Of a stretch of DNA of 18,094 nt, positions 16,415 to 18,094 are shown piece by piece. A program made the translations under genes and the position numbers. The notes beneath the pieces were generated by a model. That model was not told the origin of the DNA, searched no databases, and saw only the letters and a program-made list of their open reading frames with translations. The stretch spans positions 1 to 18,094 of the forward strand of contig BTRG01000050.1 of NCBI GenBank assembly GCA_036986275.1, given 5' to 3'. The stretch is from BTRG01 sp036986275. Its GTDB lineage: Bacteria > Pseudomonadota > Gammaproteobacteria > Acidiferrobacterales > SZUA-150. Every line of letters begins with the position of its first letter. The stretch's first letter is position 1.

Positions 16415-17365
16415 ATGTCTGAAGTAAAGCATGCCCGCGTCCTGATCCTGGGCTCGGGCCCGGCGGGATATTCCGCTGCCGTCTATGCCGCCCGCGCCAA
16501 CCTCAAACCCCTGCTCATCACCGGTATGGAACAAGGCGGACAGCTCATGACCACCACCGAGGTCGATAACTGGCCCGGCGATGTGGAGGGCCTGCAGGGC
16601 CCGGAGCTGATGGACCGCATGCGCCGCCATGCGGAACGCTTTCATACCGAGATCATGTTTGATCACATACACACCACCGACCTCGGCAAGCGGCCCTTCA
16701 CGCTTACCGGAGACAACGGCGTCTACACCTGCGATGCACTGATTATTGCCACCGGCGCTTCGGCCATGTATCTGGGCCTGCCTTCCGAGGAGGCCTTCAA
16801 GGGCAAGGGTGTATCGGGTTGCGCCACTTGCGATGGCTTTTTTTACAAAAACCAGAAGATTGCCGTCGTCGGCGGCGGTAATGCGGCCGTCGAGGAGGCC
16901 ATGTATCTTTCCAACATCGCCGCCGATGTCACCGTCATCCATCGCCGCGACGAATTCAGGGCCGAAGCCATCCTGATAGACCAGATCATGGACAAAGCCA
17001 AGAACGGCAATATCCATATAGAGTGGAACAGCACGTTGGAAGAAGTCCTGGGTGATGACAGCGGTGTCACTGGGGCGCGCATCAAGTACAAGGACGGCAG
17101 TACCAAGGATCTGGACGTCAGCGGCGTCTTTATTGCCATTGGTCACAAACCCAACACCGCAATTTTTCAAGGCCAGCTTGCAATGGAAGGTGGTTATATC
17201 AAGACCCAGGGTGGCAGTCAGGGGAATGCCACGGCGACCAGTGTTGAGGGTGTGTTTGCCGCCGGCGATGTGCAAGATTACATCTACCGCCAGGCCATCA
17301 CGTCGGCCGGCAGCGGATGCATGGCCGCACTGGACGCCGAGCGTTTTCTGAAAGCGAAAGCATAA
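16415..17365 (+). CDS. trxB: Thioredoxin reductase (NADPH)
   Basis: This flavoenzyme transfers electrons from NADPH through FAD and a redox disulfide to thioredoxin in the cytoplasm. Counted from the ATG at 16415 (316 residues, normal length), the FAD motif GSGPAG is at 13-18, the active-site CATC at 136-139, the NADPH motif GGGNAA at 153-158 with HRR at 176-178, and the second FAD contact FAAGDV at 281-286. The start is fixed by AGGAG 8-9 bases upstream; the frame extends back to 16349 but that extension has no ribosome site and no family match. It is divergent from ald and followed after 28 bases by a SmrB-like gene in the same direction, probably as one operon. A trxB near ftsK is the usual gammaproteobacterial arrangement. 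I found no convincing promoter consensus in the gap. Confidence 0.97.
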   Translation: MSEVKHARVLILGSGPAGYSAAVYAARANLKPLLITGMEQGGQLMTTTEVDNWPGDVEGLQGPELMDRMRRHAERFHTEIMFDHIHTTDLGKRPFTLTGDNGVYTCDALIIATGASAMYLGLPSEEAFKGKGVSGCATCDGFFYKNQKIAVVGGGNAAVEEAMYLSNIAADVTVIHRRDEFRAEAILIDQIMDKAKNGNIHIEWNSTLEEVLGDDSGVTGARIKYKDGSTKDLDVSGVFIAIGHKPNTAIFQGQLAMEGGYIKTQGGSQGNATATSVEGVFAAGDVQDYIYRQAITSAGSGCMAALDAERFLKAKA

Positions 17366-17393
17366 TCACTCATACATGATCCAGTGCACTGCC

Positions 17394-17924
17394 ATGGCCA
17401 AGAATAAAAAATCGCCCAACGAGTTTCATGAAGCCATGGCAGGGGCGCGCCCGCTGAAGCAGGATCGCATCACCCCACACTCCACGCCACGCAAACCCAT
17501 CCCGGAACAGAAATACCGGGATGAACGGGAAGTCATGGATGCCCTGCTCTCTGATGACTATGCACCCGATGAAATCGAATCGGGTGATGAATTGTTGTTC
17601 AAACGCCCGGGCATACAAAACCATGTCATGCGTAAACTCAGGCGCGGTCAATATGTGATCGAGGCTGAGCTGGACCTGCACAGACGCACGGTGGATGAAG
17701 CGCGCGAACTATTGGCAACGTTTCTGTATCAGGCACAACAACAAGGCCGGCGCTGTATCAGGGTGATACACGGCAAGGGATATGGCTCGGCAGGAAAGCT
17801 GCCGGTACTAAAAGGCAGGGTAAACAGTTGGCTGCAACAAAAGGATGAGGTGCTGGCTTTTTGTTCCGCCATTCAACGCGACGGCGGTACCGGCGCGGTC
17901 TATGTATTGTTGAAGAAAAAATAA
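17394..17924 (+). CDS. Smr-domain protein, SmrB-like endonuclease
   Basis: This resembles SmrB (YfcN), the Smr-domain nuclease that cuts mRNA at collided ribosomes in E. coli. From the ATG at 17394 (176 residues) I see an N-terminal FHEAMAGARPLKQDRI segment similar to the SmrB N terminus, a variable acidic middle, then KLRRGQY (81-87) leading into the Smr domain. The domain has LDLH at 93-96 and IHGKGYGS at 125-132, the two family signature loops, and ends VLAFCSAIQRDGGTGAVYVLL. The usual glycine after LDLH is arginine here (R97). The ATG at 17376 would add six residues; neither start has a good ribosome site, and similarity to SmrB favours 17394. It follows trxB closely. An alternative is a DNA-repair-type Smr protein, but the fit over the full length favours SmrB. 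Confidence 0.88.
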   Translation: MAKNKKSPNEFHEAMAGARPLKQDRITPHSTPRKPIPEQKYRDEREVMDALLSDDYAPDEIESGDELLFKRPGIQNHVMRKLRRGQYVIEAELDLHRRTVDEARELLATFLYQAQQQGRRCIRVIHGKGYGSAGKLPVLKGRVNSWLQQKDEVLAFCSAIQRDGGTGAVYVLLKKK

Positions 17925-18053
17925 AACCTTGCTGCGGGGAATGTTAGTAGAGCCCCCGGATTACGCTACGCGCCCCACGTACTCGAAATAATACAGTGGA
18001 AGTGCCCTTGGGGTGCTGCATCCGGTCTATACTGATCCAACACAATTATGACC

Positions 18054-18076
18054 CCTTCCCCCTTTTAGGGGGAAGG
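18054..18076. repeat. Perfect 9-bp inverted repeat, probably a dispersed intergenic repeat
   Basis: CCTTCCCCC and GGGGGAAGG flank a TTTTA loop, followed by GCTGGGATGGGGGTGG up to the window edge. This C/G-skewed form is the kind seen in dispersed intergenic repeat units of many proteobacteria. It could act as a transcription end for the trxB-smr unit, but no T-run follows the stem on the plus strand. The 170 bases after the smr stop hold no other gene that I can see. Confidence 0.45.
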
Positions 18077-18094
18077 CTGGGATGGGGGTGGTTC

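Noticed and set aside
16358..17275. 305-codon open frame antisense to trxB
   Set aside because: It lies wholly within the intact trxB gene on the opposite strand, shows no family motif, and is explained by GC-rich codon structure.

Overview
The window looks like a gammaproteobacterial chromosome. The minus-strand order ftsK-lolA-rarA-serS with trxB close by matches the block known from Escherichia coli and Pseudomonas. Protein sequences (TrxB with CATC, LolA, RarA, SerS, a SmrB-like protein) fit that group. The species cannot be named from the sequence. By eye, the accessory left half (about 1-8860) is more AT-rich than the housekeeping right half (about 10840-17900).

Layout. (1) 1-2018, plus strand: the 3' part of an unrecognised gene, joined by an ATGA overlap to a transporter resembling ATP/ADP (NTP/NDP) exchangers of the Tlc family. 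(2) 2067-8667, minus strand: a four-gene cluster read in the order BcsB-like periplasmic protein, membrane glycosyltransferase with two N-terminal MshEN (c-di-GMP-binding type) domains, multi-pass membrane protein, and secreted GH113-like glycosidase. This looks like a c-di-GMP-responsive exopolysaccharide synthase locus and is the most interesting part of the window. A 198-bp gap with short direct repeats separates it from serS. (3) 8866-15140, minus strand: the tightly packed operon ftsK-lolA-rarA-crcB-DUF190-serS. The fluoride-channel gene crcB and a PII-like DUF190 gene sit between rarA and serS. (4) 15221-16288, minus strand: alanine dehydrogenase ald, whose Shine-Dalgarno sequence lies in a predicted hairpin. 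(5) 16415-17924, plus strand: trxB and a SmrB-like endonuclease gene, divergent from ald. The last 170 bases hold no gene but contain a perfect 9-bp inverted repeat typical of dispersed intergenic repeats.

How the genes may work together. In region 2 the inner-membrane GT2 enzyme would polymerise and export a glycan when c-di-GMP binds its MshEN domains. The BcsB-like protein would receive the chain in the periplasm, the GH113-like enzyme would trim it, and the polytopic protein may modify or help export it. Polymer identity and the role of the polytopic protein are unknown. No outer-membrane porin (BcsC/PgaA-like) and no diguanylate cyclase lie in the window. Regions 3-5 are mainly housekeeping: chromosome segregation, lipoprotein sorting, replication-fork maintenance, fluoride export, tRNA charging, alanine catabolism, thiol redox balance and probable ribosome rescue.
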